This document shows positions 7,745 through 14,987 of a stretch of DNA of 15,661 bases, piece by piece. Origin of the DNA: an uncultured Frankineae bacterium (GTDB lineage: Bacteria > Actinomycetota > Actinomycetes > Mycobacteriales > SCTD01); contig CADCUE010000051.1 of assembly GCA_902805805.1 (NCBI GenBank), forward strand, positions 1-15,661, read 5' to 3'. A program made the translations under genes and the position numbers. Every line of letters starts with the position of its first letter. Position 1 is the first letter of the stretch. Below the pieces are notes generated by a model. It had not been told where the DNA came from, did no database searches, and was given only the letters and a program-made list of their open reading frames with translations.

Positions 7745-9697
7745 ATGACCGGACCAGCGACGACGTCGGGCGGGTGGCCCGCGATCCCCGGACTGCTGTA
7801 CGGCGCCGACTACAACCCGGAGCAGTGGCCGGAGGAGGTCTGGGCCGAGGACGCGCGCCTGATGCGGGAGGCGGGCGTCAACGTCGTCAGCCTGGCGATC
7901 TTCAGCTGGGCGCTGCTCGAGCCGCAGGAGGGGACCTGGGAGTTCGGCTGGCTGGACCGCGTCGTCGAGGTGCTGCACGGCGCGGGGGTGGCGGTCGACC
8001 TGGCCACCGCCACGGCGTCCCCGCCGCCGTGGTTCTCCCGCGCCCACCCCGAGAGCCTGCCGGTGACCGAGGACGGCAGGCAGCTGTGGTGGGGGAGCCG
8101 GCAGGCGTACTGCCCCAGCTCCACGGCCTACCGCGCCGCCGCCGCGCGGCTGGCGGGGGCGATCGCCGAGCGCTACGCGGCGCACCCGGCCGTGCGCATG
8201 TGGCACGTCAACAACGAGTACGGCTGCCACGTCTCGCACTGCTACTGCGACACCAGCGCCGCCGCCTTCCGCACCTGGCTGCGCGCGCGGTACGGCGACC
8301 TCGGTGCGCTGAACGACGCGTGGGGGACGGCCTTCTGGAGCCAGCGCTACGGCGACTGGGAGGAGGTCCTGCCGCCGCGCGCCTCACCGACCTGGCGCAA
8401 CCCCACCCAGCAGCTGGACTGGTGGCGCTTCAGCTCGGACGAGCTGCTGGAGCTGTACCGCTCGGAGCGCGACGCGGTGCGGGCGCACAGCGACCTGCCG
8501 ATCACCACGAACTTCATGGCCTCGCGCTTCAAGCCCCTGGACTACTTCGCCTGGGGCCGGGAGGTCGATCTCGTCTCCAACGACCACTACGTCATCGGCG
8601 AGGACCCCGCGCCGGAGGTGGAGCTCGCGCTGTCGGCCGACCTCACCCGCGGGCTCGCCCTGCAGGCGCCGTGGCTGCTCATGGAGAACTCCACCAGCGC
8701 GGTCAACTGGCAGCCGCGCAACCTGGCCAAGACGCCGGGACAGCTCCGTCGCCACGCGCTCAGCCACGTCGCCCGGGGCGCCGACGGGATCATGTTCTTC
8801 CAGTGGCGGGCCTCCCGCGCCGGAGCGGAGAAGTACCACTCGGGGATGGTGCCGCACGCCGGGACCGACACCAAGGTGTGGCGCGAGGTCGTCGCCCTGG
8901 GCGCCGAGCTGGCGGACCTGGCCGACGTGGCGGGCACCCGGGTGGCCGCCTCGGTCGGGCTGCTCTGGGACTACGAGGCGTGGTGGGGCGTCGAGCTGGA
9001 CAGCCACCCCACGGCGGACGTCACCTACCTGGCAGCCCTGCGGCAGGTGTACGAGGTCCTGTGGCGCAGGGGGGTGACCGTCGACGTCGTGCACCCCGAG
9101 GGCGACCTCGCGCCGTACGACCTGCTCCTCGCGCCGAGCCTGTACCTGCTCACCGACGCCGGGGCCGCGGCCCTCGACGGGCACGTCCGCGCAGGTGGAT
9201 CGCTGGTCGTCGGGCCCTTCAGCGGGATCGTCGACGAGAACGACCACGTGCGCCTCGGGGGCTATCCGGGTGCCCTGCGCGAGGTCCTGGGCGTGCGGGT
9301 CGAGGAGTTCTTCCCGCTGGCCGAAGGGCAGGCGCACGCCCTGTCCGGCGGCGGTCGGGGACGCACCTGGTCCGAGCTGCTGCACCTGGACGGGGCCGAG
9401 GCGGTGCAGACGTGGGTCGACGGGCCGCTGCCCGGGACGCCGGCCGTCACCCGGCACCGGCACGGCGACGGCACGGGCTGGTACGTCGCGACGACGCTGG
9501 ACGACGACTCGCTCGACGAGCTGCTCGGGGGCGTGCTCGAACAGGCGGGGATCACCCCGGCCGCCGACGTGCCGGCGGGGGTCGAGGTCGTCCGCCGCGG
9601 GGACCGGCTGTTCGTGCTCAACCACACCTCGGCGGAGGTGACCGTCTCCGGCGTGCGCGTCCCGGGTGGCGGCGCTGCCGTGGTCGAGGTGGGATGA
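7745..9697 (+). CDS. Beta-galactosidase, glycoside hydrolase family 42
   Basis: This retaining exo-beta-galactosidase has 650 residues, within the usual GH42 range. The N-terminal TIM barrel opens with LLYGADYNPEQWPEEVW. The acid/base is Glu158 in HVNNEYG, and the nucleophile is Glu314 in LLMENSTSAVNWQPRN. Cysteines in AYCPSS and YGCHVSHCYC correspond to the zinc-binding cluster known in many GH42 enzymes. A trimerisation domain (about 390-590) and a small C-terminal beta-domain follow. There is no signal peptide, so it acts in the cytoplasm on imported beta-galactosides, for example galacto-oligosaccharides or arabinogalactan fragments; GH42 enzymes often prefer these to lactose. The ATG at 7745 is chosen because the family start falls here, with a G-rich (GGGGGCGA) segment just upstream; the GTG at 7622 would add 41 residues unlike the family. 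Its stop is 1 nt before the deoR-type gene. Confidence 0.95.
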   Translation: MTGPATTSGGWPAIPGLLYGADYNPEQWPEEVWAEDARLMREAGVNVVSLAIFSWALLEPQEGTWEFGWLDRVVEVLHGAGVAVDLATATASPPPWFSRAHPESLPVTEDGRQLWWGSRQAYCPSSTAYRAAAARLAGAIAERYAAHPAVRMWHVNNEYGCHVSHCYCDTSAAAFRTWLRARYGDLGALNDAWGTAFWSQRYGDWEEVLPPRASPTWRNPTQQLDWWRFSSDELLELYRSERDAVRAHSDLPITTNFMASRFKPLDYFAWGREVDLVSNDHYVIGEDPAPEVELALSADLTRGLALQAPWLLMENSTSAVNWQPRNLAKTPGQLRRHALSHVARGADGIMFFQWRASRAGAEKYHSGMVPHAGTDTKVWREVVALGAELADLADVAGTRVAASVGLLWDYEAWWGVELDSHPTADVTYLAALRQVYEVLWRRGVTVDVVHPEGDLAPYDLLLAPSLYLLTDAGAAALDGHVRAGGSLVVGPFSGIVDENDHVRLGGYPGALREVLGVRVEEFFPLAEGQAHALSGGGRGRTWSELLHLDGAEAVQTWVDGPLPGTPAVTRHRHGDGTGWYVATTLDDDSLDELLGGVLEQAGITPAADVPAGVEVVRRGDRLFVLNHTSAEVTVSGVRVPGGGAAVVEVG

Positions 9698-9698
9698 G

Positions 9699-10475
9699 GT
9701 GCTCGCAGCGCAGCGTCGTCAGCGCATCCTCGACGAGGTCCGGCGCGTCGGTGGGGTGCGGGTCTCCGAGCTGACGACGCTGCTCGGGGTCTCGGACATG
9801 ACCGTGCGGCGCGACCTCGACCGGCTCAGTCAGGAGGGCCTCGTCTCCAAGGTCCACGGCGGTGCGACCACGCCCCAGTCCGCCAGCGTCGAGCCCGGCT
9901 TCGAGGTGAAGTCCCGGCGGCAGCTCGCGGAGAAGCACGCGCTCGCCGAGGCGGCCGCCATGCTCGTCCAGCCCGGGCAGGCGGTCGCGCTCGGCGCCGG
10001 GACGACGACGTGGCTGCTGGCGCAGCACCTGCAGGCCGTCGAGGGGCTGACCGTCGTCACCAACTCCGTGAAGGTCGCGGACGTCCTGCGGCCCTGTTGC
10101 GACGTCGTGCTCACCGGGGGGGTGCGCACGCCCAGCGACGCGCTCGTCGGACCGGTGGCCGACCTCGTGCTGCGCTCGTTGCACTTCGACGTCGCCTTCC
10201 TCGGCTGCCACGGCATGTCGGCCGCCGGCCTGAGCACCCCCAACCTGGCGGAGGCGGCGACGAACCGCGCGTTCGTCCGCGCGGCCGCGCGGGTGGTCGT
10301 CGTCGCCGACTCCACCAAGTGGGGAACCGCCGGTCTGATGACCTGGGCCGAGCTGTCCGAGGTCGACGTGCTGATCACCGATCGCGGGCTCGACCTCGAC
10401 GCCCAGCGGCTGCTGCAGTCGCAGGTCGGACGGTTGCACGTCGTGCAGCCGCAGGCTCAGCGCGTGGCCCGGTGA
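9699..10475 (+). CDS. DeoR/GlpR-family transcriptional regulator of the galactoside locus
   Basis: This 258-residue repressor-type protein has an N-terminal winged helix (residues 5-56) with the DeoR hallmark VSELTTLLGVSDMTVRRDL and then LVSKVHGGA. The C-terminal sugar-phosphate-sensing domain has LGAGTTTWLLAQHL, VVTNS, LTGG and VVVADSTKWG (Lys207). Known members sense phosphorylated sugars or sugar alcohols; a galactose-derived phosphate is an inference from the neighbours. GTG at 9699 is preferred: it is preceded by GAGGTGG at 6-nt spacing and begins the usual family N-terminus (VLAAQRRQRIL). The GTG at 9666 would overlap GH42 by 32 nt. It is read with GH42 (1-nt gap) and galK (55-nt gap) and probably controls both divergent operons, including its own. 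Confidence 0.93.
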   Translation: MLAAQRRQRILDEVRRVGGVRVSELTTLLGVSDMTVRRDLDRLSQEGLVSKVHGGATTPQSASVEPGFEVKSRRQLAEKHALAEAAAMLVQPGQAVALGAGTTTWLLAQHLQAVEGLTVVTNSVKVADVLRPCCDVVLTGGVRTPSDALVGPVADLVLRSLHFDVAFLGCHGMSAAGLSTPNLAEAATNRAFVRAAARVVVVADSTKWGTAGLMTWAELSEVDVLITDRGLDLDAQRLLQSQVGRLHVVQPQAQRVAR

Positions 10476-10530
10476 GCGGCGCGTCATCCCACGGGGGCGT
10501 CGGGGGACGCACGATGGGGACGACGCCGGC

Positions 10531-11646
10531 ATGAACGCACAGCAGCTGCTCAGCGCCCCGCCCGCCGACGCCGACGTGGTCGTCCAGGCCCCTGGTCGCG
10601 CCAACCTCATCGGGGAGTACACCGACGTCAACGAGGGCTGGGTCCTGCCGTTGGCCCTCGAGCTGCGGACCGTGCTCGCCGGTCGTGGTGGGGGGGACCG
10701 GCTGCGGCTGCGCTCGCTCGACGTGCCCGACGAGGGCACGGTGGAGATCGACCTCGGCACGGGCGCCGGCCCCGACGCGGGGTGGGGCCGTTACGCCACC
10801 GCCGTGGTCGCCGTGCTGCGGGAGCAGGGGATGGCGCTGCGCGGCTTCGACGGCGTGCTGGCCAGCGACGTGCCGATCGGCGCGGGGCTGTCCTCCTCGG
10901 CCGCCCTCGAGGTCGCGGTCGCGCTGGCCGTCCTCGACGAGCCGGTCGACCCGCTGCGGCTGGCGCAGCTGTGCCAGCGCGCGGAGAACGAAGGCGTCGG
11001 CGTGCAGAGCGGGCTGATGGACCAGCTCGCGAGCACGGGCTCCCGGTCGGGCGCGGCGCTGCTGCTCGACTGCCGGGAGCTGACCACCGAGCACGTGCCG
11101 CTGCCCGAGGGGCTCGGCGTGCTCGTGGTGGACTCCGCGGTCAGCCGCGACCTGTCGTCCAGCGCCTACAACGAGCGTCGGCAGCAGTGCGAGCAGGCCG
11201 CCGCCGACCTGGGCGTGCGCAGCCTGCGTGACGCCACCGTGGACGTGCTCGAGGAGCGCTGGGCCTCGATGGACGACGTCGTGCGTCGGCGAGCCCGGCA
11301 CGTGCTCACCGAGAACGTCCGCGTGCTCGAGATGGCGCAGGCCCTGCGCTCCGGTGACCGGGCGCCGCTCGGCGAGCTGCTCGCCGCGTCGCACCGCAGC
11401 CTGGCCGAGGACTTCGAGGTGAGCACCCCCGAGCTCGACCAGCTCGTCGCGGCGGCCCTCGCCACACCGGGTGTGGTCGGCAGCCGGATGACCGGCGCCG
11501 GCTTCGGCGGCTGCACGGTCTCGCTGGTCGAGGTCGACCGGGCGGAGGCGGTCCGCGAGGAGGTGTGCCGGCGCTACGCCGAGGCCAGCGGCCGCTCGCC
11601 GCGGGGCTGGGTGTCACGGGCCGCGGACGGCGCATCCGTGGTCTGA
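10531..11646 (+). CDS. galK: Galactokinase (GHMP kinase family)
   Basis: This enzyme phosphorylates galactose at O1 with ATP, the entry step of the Leloir pathway. It has 371 residues, usual for bacterial GalK. All three GHMP motifs are present: the galactokinase signature APGRANLIGEYTDVNEGWVLP (residues 20-40), the ATP-binding loop VPIGAGLSSSAALEVA (from about 114) and the C-terminal SRMTGAGFGGCTVSLV. The expected catalytic base is Asp164 in GLMDQLAS. In the signature, Tyr30 replaces the usual His (GEHTDY) and Val33 replaces the usual Tyr. The ATG at 10531 follows a GGGGACG ribosome-binding-like stretch at 10517-10523. A short hairpin (GCGTC-GGGG-GACGC, 10497-10510) lies just before it. The gene is probably cotranscribed with GH42 and the regulator. 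galT and galE are not in the window. Confidence 0.93.
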   Translation: MNAQQLLSAPPADADVVVQAPGRANLIGEYTDVNEGWVLPLALELRTVLAGRGGGDRLRLRSLDVPDEGTVEIDLGTGAGPDAGWGRYATAVVAVLREQGMALRGFDGVLASDVPIGAGLSSSAALEVAVALAVLDEPVDPLRLAQLCQRAENEGVGVQSGLMDQLASTGSRSGAALLLDCRELTTEHVPLPEGLGVLVVDSAVSRDLSSSAYNERRQQCEQAAADLGVRSLRDATVDVLEERWASMDDVVRRRARHVLTENVRVLEMAQALRSGDRAPLGELLAASHRSLAEDFEVSTPELDQLVAAALATPGVVGSRMTGAGFGGCTVSLVEVDRAEAVREEVCRRYAEASGRSPRGWVSRAADGASVV

Positions 11647-11655
11647 CCGCTGCGA

Positions 11656-11681
11656 GCCCGGCTCCGGGGGGAGGGCCGGGC
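11656..11681 (+). terminator. Weak candidate terminator hairpin after galK
   Basis: GCCCGGC (11656-11662) can pair with GCCGGGC (11675-11681) across a 12-nt loop, 9 nt after the galK stop. There is no T-tract, so intrinsic termination would be weak. It could separate galK from the moxR unit. Confidence 0.25.
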
Positions 11682-11731
11682 GGCGCGTGCGACAGAATGG
11701 CGTTCGGTCCCCGTCCCCGGTGACCCGTCGA

Positions 11732-11769
11732 AGGAGCGCCTGTCGTACGGGCGCCCGTCCCAGGAGCGC
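11732..11769 (+). promoter_or_regulatory. moxR leader: duplicated AGGAGCGC flanking a 12-bp palindrome
   Basis: The 125-nt gap between galK and moxR contains AGGAGCGC twice (11732-11739 and 11762-11769, 30 nt apart). The second copy supplies the moxR Shine-Dalgarno (AGGAG, 5 nt before GTG 11772). Between them lies the perfect palindrome ACGGGCGCCCGT at 11747-11758. A weak -10-like CAGAAT is at 11693-11698. I see no start codon served by the first copy. Confidence 0.35.
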
Positions 11770-11771
11770 AC

Positions 11772-12638
11772 GTGCAGCAGCCCCAGTTCGCCTCGCCGGC
11801 CGACGTGGTCGAGCGGCTGTCCGCCGCCGGCTACCTCACGGACGACGCCATCGCCACCACCGTCTTCCTCGCCGACCGGCTCGGCAAGCCGCTGCTGGTC
11901 GAGGGACCCGCCGGGGTCGGCAAGACCGAGCTGGCCAAGGCCGTGGCGGACGCCACGGGCTCCGAGCTGATCCGCCTGCAGTGCTACGAGGGGCTCGACG
12001 AGGCGCGCGCGCTCTACGAGTGGAACTACAAGAAGCAGCTGCTGCGCATCCAGGCGTCGCGCGACGACGACTCCTGGGACGACATCTCCGACGACGTCTT
12101 CGCCGAGGAGTTCCTGCTGTCCCGGCCGCTGCTGACGGCCATCCGCCGGGACGAGCCGACCGTGCTGCTCATCGACGAGACCGACAAGGCCGACGTCGAG
12201 GTCGAGGGGCTGCTGCTCGAGGTCCTGTCCGACTTCCAGATCACGATCCCGGAGCTCGGCACGATCCGTGCGTCGCGGCGACCGATCGTCTTCCTCACCT
12301 CCAACGCCACGCGCGAGCTGTCCGAGGCGCTCAAGCGGCGCTGCCTCTACCTGCACCTGGACTACCCCAGCGCCGAGCGCGAGAAGGCCATCGTCCTGTC
12401 GCGCGTCCCCGAGATCGCCGAGCAGCTCGCCGAGTCGCTGGTGCAGACGGTCCGGGCGCTGCGATCGCTGGAGCTGAAGAAGTCGCCGTCGATCTCCGAG
12501 TCGATCGACTGGGCCCGCACGCTGCTCGCGCTCGGCCTGGACACCCTCGACGAGGAGGCGGTCCGCTCGACCCTCGGCGTGGTGCTCAAGCACGCCAGCG
12601 ACCACGACCGGGCCACCACCTCCCTCAAGCTCAACTGA
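11772..12638 (+). CDS. MoxR-family AAA+ ATPase (CoxD-like)
   Basis: This 288-residue AAA+ ATPase belongs to the MoxR branch, whose members work with VWA proteins to remodel or activate partner proteins. Walker A is GPAGVGKTE (residues 45-53) and Walker B is VLLIDETDKAD (Asp135, Glu136). The sensor/arginine region includes VFLTSNATRELSEALKRRCLYLHLDYP. A helical lid follows to the end (SLKLN). Its closest look-alikes are the CoxD-type ATPases first known from carbon monoxide dehydrogenase clusters, but no such enzyme is encoded here. The start is GTG 11772 because it has AGGAG at 5-nt spacing. The partner VWA gene starts 31 nt downstream, bridged by a 10-codon ORF that overlaps both genes by one base. 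The client protein is unknown. Confidence 0.92.
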   Translation: MQQPQFASPADVVERLSAAGYLTDDAIATTVFLADRLGKPLLVEGPAGVGKTELAKAVADATGSELIRLQCYEGLDEARALYEWNYKKQLLRIQASRDDDSWDDISDDVFAEEFLLSRPLLTAIRRDEPTVLLIDETDKADVEVEGLLLEVLSDFQITIPELGTIRASRRPIVFLTSNATRELSEALKRRCLYLHLDYPSAEREKAIVLSRVPEIAEQLAESLVQTVRALRSLELKKSPSISESIDWARTLLALGLDTLDEEAVRSTLGVVLKHASDHDRATTSLKLN

Positions 12639-12670
12639 TGGCCTCCCTGGGAGAAGGGCTGACCGGCTGA
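12638..12670 (+). CDS. 10-codon ORF bridging moxR and the VWA gene (doubtful as a gene)
   Basis: ATG at 12638 overlaps the moxR stop as TGATG. Ten codons (MASLGEGLTG) follow, ending in a TGA that overlaps the ATG of the VWA gene, again as TGATG. Ribosomes finishing moxR could re-initiate here and then again at the VWA start. The purine-rich GGGAGAAGGG at 12649-12658 inside it could also serve as the VWA ribosome binding site. It may be chance; no function is claimed. Confidence 0.25.
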   Translation: MASLGEGLTG

Positions 12671-14070
12671 TGTCCTCGAGCGGGCTGCTCGACCGGCAGA
12701 TCGGCTTCTTCCACGCCCTGCGCGAGGCCGGCCTGTCGATCTCGCTGGCCGAGGTGCTCGACGCCACCCGAGCGCTCGGCGCCGTCGACCTGCTCGACCG
12801 CGAGGGGCTGCGGGCGGCGTACGCAGCGACGGTCCTCAAGCGCCCCGCCCACCGGCCGGCCTTCGACACGCTGTTCGACCTGTGGTTCCCGCCCGTGGTC
12901 GGCGACCCGTCGGCACACGAGCTCGAGGCCGCGCAGGACGGGCCCGGGGAGGCGGGGGAGCAGGGCAGCCCGGACAAGGACGCGCTGCGCGACGCACTGC
13001 GCGCCCTGCTGCTCGACGGTGACGAGGAGGCGCTGAGGCGCTTCGCCCGCGAGAGCGTCCGCGAGCTCGGCCGGGCCGACACGGCGCCCGGCCGGCAGGC
13101 GTGGTTCTCGTACCGCGTGCTGCGGGGCCTGTCGCCGGAGACGCTGATGGCCTCGCTGCTCGAGGCGATGCTGGCCGGGCAGCAGCGGGGCGGCATGGCC
13201 GAGAAGGTCGCCCGGCAGACGCTCACGGAGCGGATCCGGCAGTTCCAGGAGATGGTCGAGTCCGAGGTGCGCCGACGGCTCGCCGAGGACCGCGGACCCG
13301 AGGCGCTGTCCCGCACGGCCGTCCAGCCGCTCGCCGAGCAGGTCGACTTCCTGCGCGCCAGCCGCAACGACATGGCCGAGCTGCGCCGCCAGGTCTTCCC
13401 GCTGGCCCGGCGCCTCGCCACCCGGCTGACGGCCCGCCGGCGCCTCGGCCGGTCCGGCCGGCTGGACTTCCGGCGCACCGTCCGCGCCTCGCTGGGCACC
13501 GGCGGCGTGCCGCTGATCACCCACCACCGCCCGCACAAGCCGCACAAGCCCGAGCTGGTCGTGCTCTGCGACGTGTCCGGGTCGGTGGCCGGCTTCGCGC
13601 ACTTCACGCTGATGCTGGCCTACGCCCTGTCCGAGCAGTTCACCAAGGTGCGTGCCTTCGCGTTCATCGACACGGTCGACGAGGTGTCGCGGTTCTTCAC
13701 CCCGGGCGTCGACGTCGCGGACGCGCTGGCGCGGATGTCCGCCGAGGCGAACCTCGTCTGGTTCGACGGCCACTCCGACTACGGCCACTCGATCGAGCAG
13801 TTCGCCATGACCTACCCGGACGCCGTCGGCCCCCGGACCTCGCTGCTGATCCTCGGCGACGCGCGCAACAACTACCGGGCCACCGCCGTGCCGACCCTGC
13901 GGGCGCTGGTGCAGCGCAGCCGCCACGCGTACTGGCTGAACCCCGAGCCGCAGGCGTACTGGGGGTCGGGCGACAGCGCGACCGCCGCCTACGCCGACGT
14001 CCTCGAGATGGTCGAGGTCCGCAACGCGGTGCAGCTCGAGGCCTTCGTGTCGAGGCTGCTCCCCACCTGA
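12670..14070 (+). CDS. VWA-domain protein, CoxE-like, partner of the MoxR ATPase
   Basis: This 466-residue protein has no signal peptide or membrane segment and should be cytoplasmic. The N-terminal half is helical and charged ([25 protein letters not shown] and so on). It includes an acidic, Gly-rich linker at about residues 76-104 and an Arg-rich basic stretch (about 240-270, [20 protein letters not shown]). The C-terminal half is a von Willebrand A fold with a MIDAS motif DVSGS (Asp301, Ser303, Ser305). Further on are [15 protein letters not shown], where the third metal ligand would lie, and [11 protein letters not shown]. MoxR-VWA pairs act as metal-ion-dependent chaperone-like modules. 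CoxE itself takes part in maturing carbon monoxide dehydrogenase. The pair here is an orphan without a client gene beside it. The family is sure; the process is not. Confidence 0.9.
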   Translation: MSSSGLLDRQIGFFHALREAGLSISLAEVLDATRALGAVDLLDREGLRAAYAATVLKRPAHRPAFDTLFDLWFPPVVGDPSAHELEAAQDGPGEAGEQGSPDKDALRDALRALLLDGDEEALRRFARESVRELGRADTAPGRQAWFSYRVLRGLSPETLMASLLEAMLAGQQRGGMAEKVARQTLTERIRQFQEMVESEVRRRLAEDRGPEALSRTAVQPLAEQVDFLRASRNDMAELRRQVFPLARRLATRLTARRRLGRSGRLDFRRTVRASLGTGGVPLITHHRPHKPHKPELVVLCDVSGSVAGFAHFTLMLAYALSEQFTKVRAFAFIDTVDEVSRFFTPGVDVADALARMSAEANLVWFDGHSDYGHSIEQFAMTYPDAVGPRTSLLILGDARNNYRATAVPTLRALVQRSRHAYWLNPEPQAYWGSGDSATAAYADVLEMVEVRNAVQLEAFVSRLLPT

Positions 14071-14126
14071 CGCGCCCGGCGCCGCCGTCCGCACCGTGGT
14101 GGGGGGCCGCTCCAGCCCGCGACCCC

Positions 14127-14132
14127 TACGCT
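14127..14132 (+). promoter_or_regulatory. -10 box for leaderless transcription of nadD
   Basis: TACGCT fits TANNNT and lies 6 nt before the GTG at 14139, so transcription would start at the first base of the start codon. No Shine-Dalgarno sequence is seen. This supports GTG 14139 over the internal ATG at 14160. No clear -35 is visible. Confidence 0.5.
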
Positions 14133-14138
14133 CGCGTC

Positions 14139-14735
14139 GTGGGCAGGCGCATCGGGGTCATGGGCGGGACGTTCGACCCGGTCCACCACGGCCACCTGTC
14201 GGCGGCGAGCGAGGTCGCGACCAGGTTCGCCCTCGACGAGGTCGTCTTCGTGCCGACGGGCCGGCCGTGGCAGAAGAGCGACCAGCAGGTCAGCTCGCCC
14301 GAGGACCGCTACCTCATGACGGTCATCGCCACGGCCAGCAACCCGCGGTTCTCGGTCAGCCGGGTGGACGTCGACCGCCCCGGACCGACCTACACGATCG
14401 ACACGCTGCGCGCGCTGCACGAGCAGTGGGGCGACGCGGAGCTGTTCTTCATCACCGGCGCCGATGCACTGGCGCAGATCCTCGGCTGGCACGCCGCGGA
14501 GGACCTGTTCTCGCTCGCGCACTTCGTCGGGGTCAGCCGGCCCGGCTTCGAGCCGGTCGACCTCAGCCGCTTCCCCCAAGGCGCCGTCACGGTGCTCGAG
14601 GTGCCGGCGCTGGCCATCAGCTCCACCGGGTGCCGGGCGCGCGTGGCCTCCGGGGACCCGGTCTGGTACCTGGTGCCCGACGGCGTCGTGCAGTACATCG
14701 AGAAGCGGGCCCTCTACCGACCGGCGCCGGCATGA
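14139..14735 (+). CDS. nadD: Nicotinate-nucleotide adenylyltransferase
   Basis: This enzyme transfers AMP from ATP to nicotinate mononucleotide to form deamido-NAD, an essential late step of NAD synthesis in the cytoplasm. It has 198 residues, the usual length. The nucleotidyltransferase motif [11 protein letters not shown] (residues 9-19, HxGH type) is followed by [12 protein letters not shown], the conserved FITGADAL and [11 protein letters not shown] (the ISSTxxR motif). It ends with the typical [21 protein letters not shown] 14139 is chosen because the family N-terminus RRIGVMGG begins here and because a -10 box lies 6 nt upstream. The stop overlaps the ATG of the next small gene (ATGA). 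Lying ahead of rsfS, as here, is a standard actinobacterial arrangement. Confidence 0.96.
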   Translation: MGRRIGVMGGTFDPVHHGHLSAASEVATRFALDEVVFVPTGRPWQKSDQQVSSPEDRYLMTVIATASNPRFSVSRVDVDRPGPTYTIDTLRALHEQWGDAELFFITGADALAQILGWHAAEDLFSLAHFVGVSRPGFEPVDLSRFPQGAVTVLEVPALAISSTGCRARVASGDPVWYLVPDGVVQYIEKRALYRPAPA

Positions 14736-14944
14736 GCGAGCCCGTCGGCCGCCGGGCGGACCAGCGTCGCGAGCGCCGCCGGGCCCAGGTGCGTCGCACC
14801 GCCGTGCTGCTCGGCATCCTGATCGTCGTGGCGGTCGCCTTTGCGATCTGGCTGGCGTTCGACGCGCCCGAGCCGCCCGGGACCACGGCGGGTGGGAACG
14901 CCTCGGCTGCGGCTGCCGGGACCGCCGTGCGGCCCGGCTCCTGA
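14732..14944 (+). CDS. Small single-pass membrane protein of unknown function
   Basis: This gene encodes 70 residues and I do not recognise a named family. Residues 1-22 are strongly basic (eight Arg in a cluster from 7 to 22). One hydrophobic helix follows (about 23-43, [21 protein letters not shown]). After it comes a short Ala/Gly/Thr/Pro-rich tail with two acidic residues near the membrane. By the positive-inside rule the N-terminus should be cytoplasmic and the tail outside. The ATG overlaps the nadD stop (ATGA), which argues for translation coupled to nadD and against a chance ORF. It precedes the rsfS promoter by 10 nt. No function can be assigned. Confidence 0.75.
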   Translation: MSEPVGRRADQRRERRRAQVRRTAVLLGILIVVAVAFAIWLAFDAPEPPGTTAGGNASAAAAGTAVRPGS

Positions 14945-14954
14945 GCCGCCCGTC

Positions 14955-14960
14955 TACGCT
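14955..14960 (+). promoter_or_regulatory. Candidate -10 box for rsfS
   Basis: TACGCT, the same hexamer as before nadD and again preceded by C, lies 27 nt before the rsfS GTG. Transcription would start near 14967, leaving a short leader that contains the purine-rich GAGAGAAGAG (14975-14984) as ribosome binding site. No good -35 is seen. Confidence 0.4.
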
Positions 14961-14987
14961 GGAGGGCTCCCGACGAGAGAAGAGCCC

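Noticed and set aside
7460..8239. N-terminal extension of the binding-protein frame up to 8239
   Set aside because: It would run through the promoter, the dyads and the GH42 coding region, and would bury the Tat/lipobox signal; GGAGG marks the start at 7459.
7693..9774. A 693-codon open frame overlapping GH42 in another plus-strand frame
   Set aside because: The translation is Arg/Gly/Ala-rich without motifs, while the GH42 frame carries all catalytic residues.
10497..10510. Hairpin GCGTC-GGGG-GACGC before galK as an attenuator
   Set aside because: A five-bp stem in 75% GC DNA is easily found by chance; noted only in the galK entry.
11574..13607. A 677-codon minus-strand open frame opposite moxR and the VWA gene
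   Set aside because: Ser/Arg-rich shadow translation; the plus strand has Walker and MIDAS motifs in the proper frames.
12631..14094. A 487-codon minus-strand open frame opposite the VWA gene
   Set aside because: No recognisable motif and biased composition; a shadow of the real gene.
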